DNA of 64,000 nucleotides from Anaerofilum faecale (GCA_019114265.1 DXFV01000008.1:95406-159405); one strand, 5' to 3'. Shown: positions 24,839 through 32,513, numbered from the stretch's first letter. Program-made: numbers and translations. Notes: a model not told the origin generated them from the letters alone.

Positions 24839-25727
24839 AGTGAGCCTGATCAATACGGCCGCGCTGGCAGGCCGTGAATTCATCACCCACTGCGAGATCG
24901 AATACGAAAGCCGCGTATATGCCGCTGCGTCGGAGGTGCTGCACTCCGGGCGGCATGTGGTGATGCTGGCCGGCCCGTCCGCCTCGGGCAAGACCACCAC
25001 CGCCCACAAGCTGGCGGCGGCCATCCGTGCGCGCGGGGTGCAGGCGGCGGTTGTCAGCATGGACAATTTCTTCAAAAATCTGGAGGAATATCCGCGCCTT
25101 CCGGACGGGACCAAGGACTACGAAAACATCCATGCGGTGGATCTCGCTTCGCTGCAAAGCTGCCTGAACGAGATCATCGCCACCGGCCGCACCATGCTGC
25201 CGGAGTTCGATTTCTACACCGAGCACCGCAAGGAAGAGAAGATCCCGCTGGAGGTCGGCAGCGGCGTGTGCATCGTGGAAGGCATCCACGCGCTGAACCC
25301 GCTCACCACGTCGCTGCTTCCCGAAGGCAGCGTCTACCGCATCTATGTGGGCCTGCGGGAGGAGTACAGCAAGGGGGGCCAGCGCATCCTCCCCACCCGG
25401 GATATCCGCCTTGCCCGCCGGATGGTGCGGGACCACAAATTCCGCGGTCATTCGCTGGAAAAAACCATCAAGATGTGGCCGGCGGTGTGTGCCGGGGAAG
25501 AGCGCAACATCAAGGTGTTCAAAAGCCAGGCGGACCTGCTGATGGACACCTCGTTCAGCTACGAGATCTGTGTGCTGGGCGGCGTGATCGCACCGCTGGC
25601 CGGCCGGCTCGCCCGCGAACAGGGCGGGGAAACGCTGAACAGTCTGGCGGAGCGGTTCAGCCTGTGCACACCGATGCCGCTGGAATGGGTGCCGGAGGAT
25701 TCGATGCTGCGGGAGTTTATGGGCTGA
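24804..25727 (+). CDS. Uridine kinase/phosphoribulokinase-like P-loop kinase
   Basis: A 307-residue P-loop kinase. Walker A is AGPSASGKTTT (about 56-66), followed by the uridine-kinase lid and substrate region with SMDNFFKN (about 89), PEFDFYTEHRK (about 133) and the Walker B-like CIVEGIHALNP. Uridine kinases of about 210 residues lack the extra N-terminal 45 and C-terminal 60 residues seen here, so it belongs to the longer clostridial nucleoside-kinase group; the substrate is uncertain. The ATG at 24804 lies inside hemZ with GAAGGAG 12 bases upstream; M4 (24813) is an alternative. It is the last gene of the long run. Confidence 0.82.
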   Translation: MPAMWIPKRLVEVSLINTAALAGREFITHCEIEYESRVYAAASEVLHSGRHVVMLAGPSASGKTTTAHKLAAAIRARGVQAAVVSMDNFFKNLEEYPRLPDGTKDYENIHAVDLASLQSCLNEIIATGRTMLPEFDFYTEHRKEEKIPLEVGSGVCIVEGIHALNPLTTSLLPEGSVYRIYVGLREEYSKGGQRILPTRDIRLARRMVRDHKFRGHSLEKTIKMWPAVCAGEERNIKVFKSQADLLMDTSFSYEICVLGGVIAPLAGRLAREQGGETLNSLAERFSLCTPMPLEWVPEDSMLREFMG

Positions 25728-25733
25728 TTCCGG

Positions 25734-25762
25734 TTGCTCTTTGGTGTGGGGTTGGATATAAT
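25734..25762 (+). promoter_or_regulatory. Promoter of the coiled-coil zinc-ribbon gene
   Basis: TTGCTC (25734-25739), a 17-base spacer and TATAAT (25757-25762) lie 63 bases before the ATG at 25825. Confidence 0.7.
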
Positions 25763-25824
25763 AGAAACAGAACAAGCCGCACCCTGTTGGGGCGGCCCCA
25801 ATCAAAGGAACGAGGTGTGTTGCA

Positions 25825-26196
25825 ATGGATCTGAATGAACTGCGCAGCCTGGCTGCCAACATGACCGGCAAGGTGGTGTCCGCCACCGGAGAACTGGTGG
25901 AAAAAGGGAAAAAGCAGGTGGATATTCTGTCCCTGGAAAACAAGCTGGCCAAAGCACAGCGTCAGCTGGGCGCGCTGGTGTACAGCCTGTCGCGCAGCGG
26001 CCAGCAGAATCCCGCGCTGGTGCAGAAGTATATCGATGAGATCGCGCAGCTGGAAAGCCAGCTGGAGCAGGCCAGCCAGACGGGCAAGCAGGATGAATTC
26101 GTCACGGTCACCACGGCCAGCCCGGTCTGCCCGCAGTGCGGGCGCGCGGTCTCGCAGGAGGACGTCTTCTGCAGCGGCTGCGGCGCACGCCTGTAA
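25825..26196 (+). CDS. Small coiled-coil protein with C-terminal zinc ribbon
   Basis: A 123-residue protein with no assigned function. Residues 1-85 are charged and helical with likely coiled coil (LENKLAKAQRQLGALVYSL, KYIDEIAQLESQLEQAS). Residues 97-123 form a zinc ribbon with CPQCG and CSGCG pairs. Such proteins are common in Clostridia and may be adaptor or sensor proteins. The ATG at 25825 follows AACGAGGTG. It has its own promoter and is followed by the 300-base gap holding the HU promoter. Confidence 0.75.
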   Translation: MDLNELRSLAANMTGKVVSATGELVEKGKKQVDILSLENKLAKAQRQLGALVYSLSRSGQQNPALVQKYIDEIAQLESQLEQASQTGKQDEFVTVTTASPVCPQCGRAVSQEDVFCSGCGARL

Positions 26197-26314
26197 AGGG
26201 GTTTGCGGTCCCGGCGCTTTTGGCGGATCTTGTCAGAATGCAGAGGTTTTTTGCAGCCCGGCGCGGGCACAGGCCGTCAAAACCGAAAAAAAACTGAAAA
26301 CTATCCAAAAAGGC

Positions 26315-26343
26315 TTGCAATATCCAACGGTATCGGGTAAAAT
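26315..26343 (+). promoter_or_regulatory. HU gene promoter
   Basis: TTGCAA (26315-26320), a 17-base spacer and TAAAAT (26338-26343) give a strong promoter. It shares TTGCAATATC and GGTAAAATT with the spo0A promoter. It is the only clear promoter in the 300-base gap 26197-26496 and implies a leader of roughly 145 bases. Confidence 0.75.
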
Positions 26344-26363
26344 TAAGTTCCGTCAAGATTTGA

Positions 26364-26467
26364 ACGGGCGGCCCAAAAATCGGGGCCGCGCAGCTGCCGC
26401 ACACATTCGCACATCCCCGTGCGGACACAGGGCAGCCCGGCCGGTGTTCACAGAAACACAGGGCCGG
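26364..26467 (+). promoter_or_regulatory. Structured 5' leader of the HU mRNA
   Basis: Two GC-rich hairpins precede the ribosome site. GCGGCCC pairs with GGGCCGC (about 26368-26389). CCGGCC/GGCCGG (26437-26442 with 26462-26467) is extended by an inner GTGTT/AACAC pair. Neither has a T run, so they are not terminators; they may affect stability or translation. No known riboswitch was recognised. Confidence 0.45.
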
Positions 26468-26496
26468 ACAGGATTTTATAACTGGAGGAAAAAACA

Positions 26497-26772
26497 ATGA
26501 CGAAAGTTGATTTGATCGCCAAAGTGGCCGCCGATGCCGGCCTGACCAAGAAGGACGCCGAGAAAGCCATCAATGCCGCTCTGGACGCCATCACCGCCGC
26601 TCTGGTGGAGGGCGATAAGGTCGCTCTGGTTGGCTTCGGCACCTTCGAGGCACGCGAGCGCGCTGCCCGTGTCTGCCGCGACCCCCGCACCCATGCCGAG
26701 ATCCCCGTGCCCGCCACCACGGTGCCTGCTTTCAAGGCCGGCAAGGCTCTGAAGGACGCTCTGGCAAAATAA
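26497..26772 (+). CDS. hup: HU-family DNA-binding protein
   Basis: A 91-residue nucleoid protein of normal HU length. It begins MTKVDLIAKVAADAGLTKKD, has the core VALVGFGTFEARERAAR (about 42-58) leading into the DNA-wrapping arm, and the conserved PAFKAGKALKDAL at the end. The arm has CRDPRTHAEIPVPATTVP rather than the usual GRNPQTGEEI, so a Cys and a less basic tip replace part of it. The ATG at 26497 follows CTGGAGGAAAAAAC. It is abundant in codon quality and has a strong promoter and terminator of its own. Confidence 0.95.
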   Translation: MTKVDLIAKVAADAGLTKKDAEKAINAALDAITAALVEGDKVALVGFGTFEARERAARVCRDPRTHAEIPVPATTVPAFKAGKALKDALAK

Positions 26773-26802
26773 GCGAGCTTTTCCGCACGGCTGTGCGGTG
26801 CA

Positions 26803-26836
26803 GGCAAGCGGACGGCAGCTCGTCCGCTTGCCTTTT
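26803..26836 (+). terminator. HU gene terminator
   Basis: GGCAAGCGGACG (26803-26814) pairs perfectly with CGTCCGCTTGCC (26821-26832) across six bases, followed by TTTTC. The next gene begins 27 bases later, so some read-through into rqcP is likely needed, as no separate promoter was found. Confidence 0.88.
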
Positions 26837-26862
26837 CATTTTGGAAAGGAGCACTGTATCGA

Positions 26863-27108
26863 ATGCGTATCGACAAATATCTCAAGGTCAGCCGCCTGAT
26901 CAAGCGGCGCACGGTGGCCAACGAGGTGGCCGACGCCGGCCGCATCGAGGTCAACGGAAAACCGGTGAAGGCAAGCTATGCCGTCAAGGTGGGCGATGTG
27001 ATCGAGATCACCTTCGGCAACCGCCCGGTCAAGGTGCGGGTGCTGTCTGTGGAGGCCGCGGCCGGCAAGGATGTGGCGCGTGAGATGTACGAAGTGCTGG
27101 AGGGCTGA
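26863..27108 (+). CDS. rqcP: S4-domain RNA-binding protein RqcP (YabO/Hsp15-like)
   Basis: An 81-residue protein that is essentially one S4 domain (MRIDKYLKVSRLIKRRTVANEVADAG start, GRIEVNGKPVKASYAVKVGD). In Bacillus RqcP binds stalled 50S subunits with RqcH in C-terminal Ala tailing. The gene order after it, yabP-yabQ-divIC-yabR, matches Bacillus and fixes the identification. The ATG at 26863 follows GGAAAGGAGCA. Confidence 0.92.
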   Translation: MRIDKYLKVSRLIKRRTVANEVADAGRIEVNGKPVKASYAVKVGDVIEITFGNRPVKVRVLSVEAAAGKDVAREMYEVLEG

Positions 27109-27170
27109 GCGGTTCTATCCCATAGCCTGTCTGCATATCCTGTATCAAAAACGGAAGGTGGATATCGGAT

Positions 27171-27452
27171 ATGCAAACACAGACAGAACGCCCGGCCGCG
27201 CCGCACAACATCATCATGGAAAACCGCCGCAGTCTCACGGCCACCGGCGTGCGCTCGATCATCAGCTACGACGCCTACGCCGCCACGCTGGAAACCGAAC
27301 AGGGGATGCTGCAGATCGGCGGCGAGGGGCTGAAGGTGAGCGAGCTCTCCACCCAAAGCGGCGAGGTGAAGATCAGCGGGAGCATTGAATACCTGCAATA
27401 TACCGACCGGGCCGAGAAAAAATCCGGCCTGTGGCATCGGCTGGTGCGCTGA
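27171..27452 (+). CDS. yabP: Spore coat/cortex protein YabP
   Basis: A 93-residue member of the YabP family: NIIMENRRSLTATGVRSIISYDAYAATLETEQGMLQIGGEGLKV is close to the family core (described here in pieces at about 13-57), followed by SGEVKISGSIEYLQYTD. In Bacillus yabP mutants fail to form normal spores (cortex). The ATG at 27171 follows GGAAGGTGG. It overlaps yabQ by one base. Confidence 0.9.
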   Translation: MQTQTERPAAPHNIIMENRRSLTATGVRSIISYDAYAATLETEQGMLQIGGEGLKVSELSTQSGEVKISGSIEYLQYTDRAEKKSGLWHRLVR

Positions 27453-27928
27453 TGCCGGTGGCGATCGACGTCCCGCTGGCGCTGGCGGATGTGCTGTGCT
27501 GCCTGGGGCTGGGGCTTGCGGTGGCGGCGCTGTACGACGGAGTCCTTTTTTTGTTCGGCCGCCGCGTGGTGCTGCCGCTGGACATCGCCGCGTTTGTGCT
27601 GGCGGGTATCCTGGCGTGCAGCTATGCGGCCTCCCGCAGCTACGCAGGGGTGGTGCGCTGGTATCATCTGGCCGGGATGGCGGCGGGAGCGGCGGCGTAT
27701 CAGAATGTCCTGGCGCCGGCCACCTTCCGCCTGCGCCGGCTGATCCTGTGGGTGCTGGGGCTTCCGCTGCGCCTGCTGGTGCGGATCGCGGCGCCTCCTG
27801 CCAGGCGCCTGAAAGGCTGGATACAGGCGGAACGGTCCCGAAGAATCGAAAAAAAACGCCTGAAAGCCCGCCAAAAGCGGATAAAACAGTTGCAAAGCAC
27901 GGCAAAAGTGTTGTATAATTCTAACTGA
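27452..27928 (+). CDS. yabQ: Spore cortex biosynthesis membrane protein YabQ
   Basis: A 158-residue protein with three or four membrane helices (about 5-30, 37-56, 63-85, 95-112) and a strongly basic, coiled C-terminus (RSRRIEKKRLKARQKRIK). YabQ sits in the outer forespore membrane and is needed for cortex formation in Bacillus. The ATG at 27452 overlaps the yabP TGA by one base, so 27452 is preferred over the in-frame ATG-less region upstream. Identity rests on position between yabP and divIC together with the topology. Confidence 0.85.
   Translation: MPVAIDVPLALADVLCCLGLGLAVAALYDGVLFLFGRRVVLPLDIAAFVLAGILACSYAASRSYAGVVRWYHLAGMAAGAAAYQNVLAPATFRLRRLILWVLGLPLRLLVRIAAPPARRLKGWIQAERSRRIEKKRLKARQKRIKQLQSTAKVLYNSN
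27890..27919 (+). promoter_or_regulatory. Promoter of divIC-yabR, inside yabQ
   Basis: TTGCAA (27890-27895), an 18-base spacer and TATAAT (27914-27919) lie in the last codons of yabQ. It would let the vegetative genes divIC and yabR be expressed independently of the sporulation genes upstream. Confidence 0.65.
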
Positions 27929-27976
27929 TAATCCGTCTGTAGAATCTTGCAGAGCGGGATGGGGGAGACCACAGCC

Positions 27977-28276
27977 ATGTCCAAGAGGGTAAAACACAAA
28001 AAAGCACGCGCACGTCTGGCAGCATGGGGCGTTATGGGCCTGGTGCTGTGCTATCTGGTGGTTTCCTTTATCCAGACACAGGTGGAGATCGCAAGCAAAA
28101 AACAGGAGCTTTCCGCGGTGCAGACCCAGCTGACAGAGCAGCTCGCGCGCAACACCGAGCTGACCCGTGTGCTGGAGAGCGGCACCGAGGAGGAGATCAT
28201 GGAACGCATTGCCCGCGACCGGTTCGGCTACGCCATGCCCGGCGAGCGGGTGTTCGTGGATACCAGCGGCAAATAG
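27977..28276 (+). CDS. divIC: Septum formation initiator DivIC/FtsB-like
   Basis: A 99-residue bitopic protein: basic cytoplasmic start (MSKRVKHKKARARL), one membrane helix (about 17-37, GVMGLVLCYLVVSFIQT), a coiled coil (about 40-75, EIASKKQELSAVQTQLTEQL) and the conserved C-terminal RDRFGYAMPGERVF. It would join FtsL and DivIB in the division complex. The ATG at 27977 has GGGGGAG upstream; M at 27959 is less well placed. Gene order yabQ-divIC-yabR is conserved. Confidence 0.93.
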   Translation: MSKRVKHKKARARLAAWGVMGLVLCYLVVSFIQTQVEIASKKQELSAVQTQLTEQLARNTELTRVLESGTEEEIMERIARDRFGYAMPGERVFVDTSGK

Positions 28277-28330
28277 CAGGGAGATCCCCCGCTTTTGATA
28301 TTAACAATCGCAAAGGAGTTTTTCCGTTAC

Positions 28331-28759
28331 ATGGAGTTTGAGGTAGGAAGTATCGTTGAGGGCAAGGTCACCGGCGTAAAAAGTTTCGGCGCGTTTGTCG
28401 AGTTGCCCGGCAACAAAACCGGTATGGTGCACATCTCGGAGGTTTCCAACGAGTATATCCAGGATCTTTCCACGGTCCTCACACAGGGCCAGATGGTGAA
28501 GGTGAAGGTGATGAACATCGCGCCCGACGGCAAGATCGCGCTGTCCATCAAGCGCACCGTCGAGCGCCCGGCCCGCTCTTCCCGTTCGCAGCGCAGCGAC
28601 GGCGGCCGCGTGTGGCAGCCCCGCCGCTCCGAGCCGGCCGGTGAGATGAGCTTCGAGGACATGATGGCAAAGTTCAAGAGCCAGAGCGAAGAGAAGATCT
28701 CGGACCTCAAGCGCGTCACCGAAGCGCGCCGCGGCGGCGGATATTCCCGCCGCAGATAA
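28331..28759 (+). CDS. yabR: S1 RNA-binding domain protein YabR
   Basis: A 142-residue protein with an N-terminal S1 domain (about 1-75: FEVGSIVEGKVTGVKSFGAFVEL, GMVHISEVS, VKVKVMNIAPDGKIALSIK) and a basic, Arg/Ser-rich tail ending RRGGGYSRRR. Members of this general-stress-13/YabR group bind RNA and associate with ribosomes. The ATG at 28331 follows AAAGGAG. It ends the rqcP-yabR block before a terminator. Confidence 0.9.
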   Translation: MEFEVGSIVEGKVTGVKSFGAFVELPGNKTGMVHISEVSNEYIQDLSTVLTQGQMVKVKVMNIAPDGKIALSIKRTVERPARSSRSQRSDGGRVWQPRRSEPAGEMSFEDMMAKFKSQSEEKISDLKRVTEARRGGGYSRRR

Positions 28760-28773
28760 CCCTGCATGTTCTG

Positions 28774-28810
28774 TGCGGCCCTGTTTTTTCACACGGGGCC
28801 GCGCATTTTT
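28774..28810 (+). terminator. Terminator after yabR
   Basis: GCGGCCC (28775-28781) pairs with GGGCCGC (28796-28802), with a loop containing a T run, and TTTTT at 28806-28810. Confidence 0.75.
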
Positions 28811-28878
28811 GTGCCGCTTTGGCAGCGTCAAGGTGCAAAAGGGAAAATTTTTCACAGTATTTTCGTGAAACTGGATAG

Positions 28879-28906
28879 TGCAATTCGTTGTGCATTGTGC
28901 TATAAT
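28879..28906 (+). promoter_or_regulatory. hpf promoter, with a GATAGTGCAATT box
   Basis: TATAAT (28901-28906) with extended TG (28898-28899) and TGCAAT (28879-28884) at a 16-base spacing. The -35 lies in GATAGTGCAATT (28874-28885), identical in sequence and spacing to the NTF2-like gene promoter near 12614. The implied leader is about 80 bases. Confidence 0.7.
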
Positions 28907-28991
28907 GAACTCAACGGAAGGGCTGTTCTGGATAGCCAATTCTTCCAAATACTTTGCGGCCCTTTCGGATGTACGCAAAGGAGGCGCTCTT

Positions 28992-29510
28992 ATGAAGATC
29001 ACCTGCACAGGACGAAAAGTCACCCTGAAACCCGCATTCACCCAGCGCGCAGAGGACAAACTGGCAAAACTGCAGAAGTTTTTCTCCGACGATGCACAGG
29101 CACAGGTCACGGTCACGGTAGAGAAAGACCGCCAGACAGTGGAGATCACCGTGCGTGACAAGGGTGTGGCGATCAGGGCCGAGCGAGCCGCTGTGCGCAT
29201 GGAAGACGCGCTGGATTCCGCGATGGACCTGCTGAGCCGCCGGATCGTGAAAAACCGCAAACGCCTTGACGATAAATTCTCCCGCCCGGCTTTCACCGAG
29301 CCGTATGAAGAACCCGCAGACGAAGATCCGTACGCCGTCATCCGCGAGAAGCATTTCCATGTGAAACCCTGCAGTGTGGAGGAAGCCATCCTGCAGATGA
29401 ATTTGCTGGGCCACAGCTTCTTTGTCTTCCGCGACGAGGAGACCGATTCCATCCAGGTCGTCTATCGCCGCAGCGACGACACCTACGGCCTGCTGGTCCC
29501 TGAACGCTGA
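28992..29510 (+). CDS. hpf: Ribosome hibernation promoting factor, long form
   Basis: A 172-residue long HPF. The N-terminal domain (about 1-95: MKITCTGRKVTLKPAFTQRAEDKL, VEITVRDKGVAIRAE) binds in the 30S decoding region. A linker leads to the C-terminal dimerisation domain (about 115-172: IREKHFHVKPCSVEEAILQMNLLGHSFFVFRDEET in pieces), which makes 100S dimers. The ATG at 28992 follows AAAGGAGG; the longer frame from 28878 includes the promoter and was rejected. Confidence 0.95.
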   Translation: MKITCTGRKVTLKPAFTQRAEDKLAKLQKFFSDDAQAQVTVTVEKDRQTVEITVRDKGVAIRAERAAVRMEDALDSAMDLLSRRIVKNRKRLDDKFSRPAFTEPYEEPADEDPYAVIREKHFHVKPCSVEEAILQMNLLGHSFFVFRDEETDSIQVVYRRSDDTYGLLVPER

Positions 29511-29555
29511 TATTTTCTCAATCCCTCTTTTTAACCCCCTCTTTCCCCTCGAAAG

Positions 29556-29590
29556 GCGGTCCGCACCTCTGCGGGCCGCTTTTCCTTTTC
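29556..29590 (+). terminator. hpf terminator
   Basis: GCGGTCCGC (29556-29564) pairs with GCGGGCCGC (29571-29579) with one G-T pair; TTTTCCTTTT follows. Confidence 0.75.
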
Positions 29591-29706
29591 TGGCGTACAA
29601 AAAAGCGGCGGCACAAAAATGAAAACAGGGGTAGAAATCCGGGCCAAAACATAGTACAATAAACTGTCAGAACATTCTATCCGTGCATTGCAGAAAGGGA
29701 AATACT

Positions 29707-30816
29707 GTGAACTATACATTTGTCGCCCCCTGTTATTTTGGTACCGAGTCCACCGCAGCGTTTGAAGTGCGCCGTCTGAACGCCGAGAACGTGCAGGTCA
29801 GCGACGGCCGCATCCGGTTTGAAGGCCCCGCAGACCTGATCGCGCGCGCCAACCTGAACCTGCGCTGTGCCGAGCGCGTGCTGCTGCTGCTGGCCAGCTA
29901 CAAGGCCACCACCTTCGACGAGCTGTTCGACGGCGTCTATGCCATTCCCTGGGAAGAGCTGATCCCCGCGGACGGCGCGTTCCCGGTGAAGGGTTCCTCG
30001 CTGTCCAGCAAGCTGTCGAGCGTGCCCGCCTGCCAGAGCATCGTGAAAAAGGCGATCGTAAAGCGCCTGCAGAAAGGGCACCGCGTGCTTACGCTGCCGG
30101 AGACGGGAAGCCAGTACCAGGTGCGTGTGGCGCTGCGCAAGGATCTGGCCGAGATCTATCTGGACACCTCCGGCGACGGACTGCACAAGCGCGGATACCG
30201 CCGCAATTCCAACGCCGCGCCGCTGAAGGAGACGCTGGCCGCCGCGATGGCAGATCTGGGACGTGTCCGCCGCGACAGCGTTGTATACGATCCGTTCAGC
30301 GGCAGCGGCACGCTGGTGATCGAGGCGGCCCAAAAAGCGCTGAATATCGCGCCGGGCCTGCGCCGCCGGTTTGCAGCCGAGAAATACGCCTTTGTGCCGG
30401 CCGAGTGCTGGCAGCGCGCCCGTGCCGAGGCGCTGGAAGCCATCCGCCGGGATGCTGCTTTTGAAGGCGTGGGCACCGACATCGACCCTGCCGCTGTGGC
30501 GCTGGCCACAAACAACGCGCGTCTGGCGGGCGTGGCCGACCGCTGCCGCTTTGCGGTGGCGGACGTCCGGGACTTTGCGCCGCCCTCCGAAGCGATCGTC
30601 CTGACCAATCCTCCTTACGGCGAGCGGATGGGAGATCTGGCCGGGGCTGCCGCGCTGGAAAAAACGCTTGGCAGCTGCCTGAAGCAGCATCCGGTCTCGG
30701 GCGCCTATATCATCACCGCCGACGCCGAATTCGAGCACCATTTTGGCCGCAAAGCCAATCGTCGGCGCAAGCTGTATAACGGCATGATCCCGTGTCAGGT
30801 ATATATGTATTATTGA
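29707..30816 (+). CDS. THUMP-domain class I RNA methyltransferase (RlmL/YpsC-like)
   Basis: A 369-residue enzyme with an N-terminal ferredoxin-like and THUMP region (about 1-160, starting VAPCYFGTESTAAFEVRRL) and a C-terminal SAM-binding methylase. Motif I region is YDPFSGSGTLVIEAA (about 195-209) and the catalytic motif IV is LTNPPYGERM, the NPPY type used for N2-guanine methylation. By homology it should make m2G in 23S rRNA. The GTG at 29707 is chosen because AGAAAGGGA lies just upstream; GTG 29683 is in frame but upstream of that site. Confidence 0.88.
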   Translation: MNYTFVAPCYFGTESTAAFEVRRLNAENVQVSDGRIRFEGPADLIARANLNLRCAERVLLLLASYKATTFDELFDGVYAIPWEELIPADGAFPVKGSSLSSKLSSVPACQSIVKKAIVKRLQKGHRVLTLPETGSQYQVRVALRKDLAEIYLDTSGDGLHKRGYRRNSNAAPLKETLAAAMADLGRVRRDSVVYDPFSGSGTLVIEAAQKALNIAPGLRRRFAAEKYAFVPAECWQRARAEALEAIRRDAAFEGVGTDIDPAAVALATNNARLAGVADRCRFAVADVRDFAPPSEAIVLTNPPYGERMGDLAGAAALEKTLGSCLKQHPVSGAYIITADAEFEHHFGRKANRRRKLYNGMIPCQVYMYY

Positions 30817-30849
30817 GATCGAATCCCGTACCAGAAGGAGGAGAATGGA

Positions 30850-31422
30850 ATGGAACGATTCTGTGCAACCTGCGGCACACGGCTGGAGCCGCCCGCCGAA
30901 AGCTGCCCCTGCTGCGGCCGTCAGATCGACTGGGATGCCGCCAGCCAGCCGCTTTCTTTTGTAAAGCAGGAGAGTGTCCCCGCCGCGCAGGCGGATGCGG
31001 ACGCCGGTGCCGAAGGATCTCTGGAAGAACTGGAAGAAAAGGACACCGTATGCGGCCAGCCCGGCGAAGCAGAGCCGGAGCCGGACGCTTCCAAGGCTGA
31101 TGCGCAGGAGGAACTCTCTGCGGATGTGGACGCGCCCTGTGATCTGCAGCTGGAATACCTGTCGCAGGAGCCCGCTCCCGCGCCGCTGGAATTCAGCGAT
31201 GCGGTGGTGATGTGCATATATGCGATGGTGCCGCTGGCAGGATTGATCCTGCTCACCCTGGTGATGCTGTTCAGCGACGAGGAGGACCGAAACCGCCGAA
31301 CACTGGCCAAAGCGCTGCTGGTGGCGCATTTGGGCCTGATGCTGCTGCTGGTGGTTGGATGGTTCGCGCTTCGCCCGCTGGTCGCGTCGTATATGATGAG
31401 CGGATACGGGATGCTCGGCTGA
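30850..31422 (+). CDS. Zinc-ribbon membrane protein, unknown function
   Basis: A 190-residue protein. The N-terminus is a zinc ribbon with CATCG and CPCCG pairs (about 5-25). An acidic, low-complexity middle (about 40-110, rich in Glu/Ala/Asp) leads to two membrane helices (about 117-138 VVMCIYAMVPLAGLILLTLV, and 157-182 ALLVAHLGLMLLLVVGWFAL) ending MMSGYGMLG. No family was recognised beyond the zinc_ribbon_2 type. The ATG at 30850 follows AGGAGGAGA. It may be co-transcribed with the methyltransferase 33 bases upstream and ends at a shared bidirectional terminator. Confidence 0.7.
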   Translation: MERFCATCGTRLEPPAESCPCCGRQIDWDAASQPLSFVKQESVPAAQADADAGAEGSLEELEEKDTVCGQPGEAEPEPDASKADAQEELSADVDAPCDLQLEYLSQEPAPAPLEFSDAVVMCIYAMVPLAGLILLTLVMLFSDEEDRNRRTLAKALLVAHLGLMLLLVVGWFALRPLVASYMMSGYGMLG

Positions 31423-31442
31423 CAAACAGCCCGCACAAATAA

Positions 31443-31481
31443 AAAACAAGCCGGCACGTTCGCAGCGTGCCGGCTTGTTTT
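31443..31481. terminator. Bidirectional terminator, perfect 16-bp stem
   Basis: AAAACAAGCCGGCACG (31443-31458) is perfectly complementary to CGTGCCGGCTTGTTTT (31466-31481) with a seven-base loop. A and T runs on both sides make it work in both directions between convergent genes. The stop codon of the minus-strand pseudouridine synthase (31480-31482) overlaps the stem end. Confidence 0.92.
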
Positions 31482-32448
31482 ATCGGTTGGACGTGTCGGA
31501 TTGGGTCAGAAGTGCAAAGCGGTCCAGGATCTGGGGATGCTCCAGCTCGATCACCCGTCCGGACAGCCCGTGCAGCGTGTTGGCTTCGGGGATCTGCCCA
31601 AAGGTCAGCCGCACGGCGCACAGCTGTTGGGTCTGCATGCCGGTCCTCTGGTTCATGCGGCGGCTGCCGTACTTCACGTCGCCCAGCACCGGCGCTCCCA
31701 GGTCGGCCAGATGCGCGCGGATCTGGTGCGTGCGCCCGGTGATCAGCCCGATGCGGCACAGGGCGAAAGGCCCGTGCGCCTTCTCCACCGCCACCTCGGT
31801 GATGATCTCCTTGAAGCCGTCGGCCGGGGCGTGGCGGATCTCCACCTTGTTGTTCTTCTCGGCGTGGCGCAGCCAGGCGGTGTGGCGTCCTTTGGGCGGG
31901 ATGCCGCAGGTGATGGTGAGGTATTCCTTGCGCACCATGTCCTCCCGGATGATGGTGTTCATATCCCGCAGCGCCGCGTAGTTTTTGGCCGCGATCACCA
32001 GTCCTTCGGTGCCGCGGTCCAGACGGTTGCAGATGGCGGGGGAGAAGGTGTGTTCGGCGTCGGGGTCGTATTCTCCTTTTTCCTGCAGATAGGCGCAGAA
32101 CTGCTCCACCAGGCTCAGGTCGCCGGTGCGGTCGGAGTGGCACAGCCGGTGCGCGGGCTTGTAGAGCACCGCAATGTTCCCGTCCTCATACACCACTTGC
32201 GGCGGCGGCAGGCGGCGCGCCGGGGCGGGAGAGGGGGCGGCGGCAAAAAATTCGTCGTTGATATACAGCTGCACCACATCCCCCTCGCACAGGCGGGTTT
32301 CGGGCGCGGCTTTTTTTCCGTTCACCTTGATGCGCTTGTTGCGGAAGCTCTTGTACAGCAGCGAGGTCGGCAGGTTGATGGTCACGTTCTGCACAAAGCG
32401 GGACAGGCGCACGCCCTCCTCGTTTTTTCCGGCGGTAAATTCCTTCAT
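31480..32448 (-). CDS. RluA-family pseudouridine synthase with S4 domain
   Basis: A 322-residue enzyme of the RluC/RluD type: an N-terminal S4 RNA-binding domain (about 12-65, RLSRFVQNVTINLPTSLLYK) and the catalytic domain with D144 in ICNRLDRGTEGLV, plus LITGRTHQIRAHLA. It isomerises uridine in rRNA, site not predictable. The start at 32448 is preceded on the minus strand by GAGGGAG; the in-frame ATG at 32472 lacks a ribosome site. A second family member, rluD, is at 53261. Confidence 0.9.
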   Translation of the reverse strand: MKEFTAGKNEEGVRLSRFVQNVTINLPTSLLYKSFRNKRIKVNGKKAAPETRLCEGDVVQLYINDEFFAAAPSPAPARRLPPPQVVYEDGNIAVLYKPAHRLCHSDRTGDLSLVEQFCAYLQEKGEYDPDAEHTFSPAICNRLDRGTEGLVIAAKNYAALRDMNTIIREDMVRKEYLTITCGIPPKGRHTAWLRHAEKNNKVEIRHAPADGFKEIITEVAVEKAHGPFALCRIGLITGRTHQIRAHLADLGAPVLGDVKYGSRRMNQRTGMQTQQLCAVRLTFGQIPEANTLHGLSGRVIELEHPQILDRFALLTQSDTSNR

Positions 32449-32465
32449 GGGTCTGGTTCTCCCTC

Positions 32466-32494
32466 TTTTCATTCTGTTGGGTTTAGTATATAAT
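32466..32494 (+). promoter_or_regulatory. radC promoter
   Basis: TTTTCA (32466-32471), a 17-base spacer and TATAAT (32489-32494) lie 46 bases ahead of radC. The -10 overlaps the -10 of the divergent promoter on the other strand (32485-32490). Confidence 0.65.
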
Positions 32495-32513
32495 AAAACC
32501 AGTTGTGCGTAAA
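32485..32513 (-). promoter_or_regulatory. Divergent promoter of the RluA-family gene
   Basis: On the minus strand TTTACG (plus-strand 32508-32513), a 17-base spacer and TATACT (32485-32490) point at the pseudouridine synthase. It shares two bases of -10 with the radC promoter, so the two should exclude each other. Confidence 0.55.
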
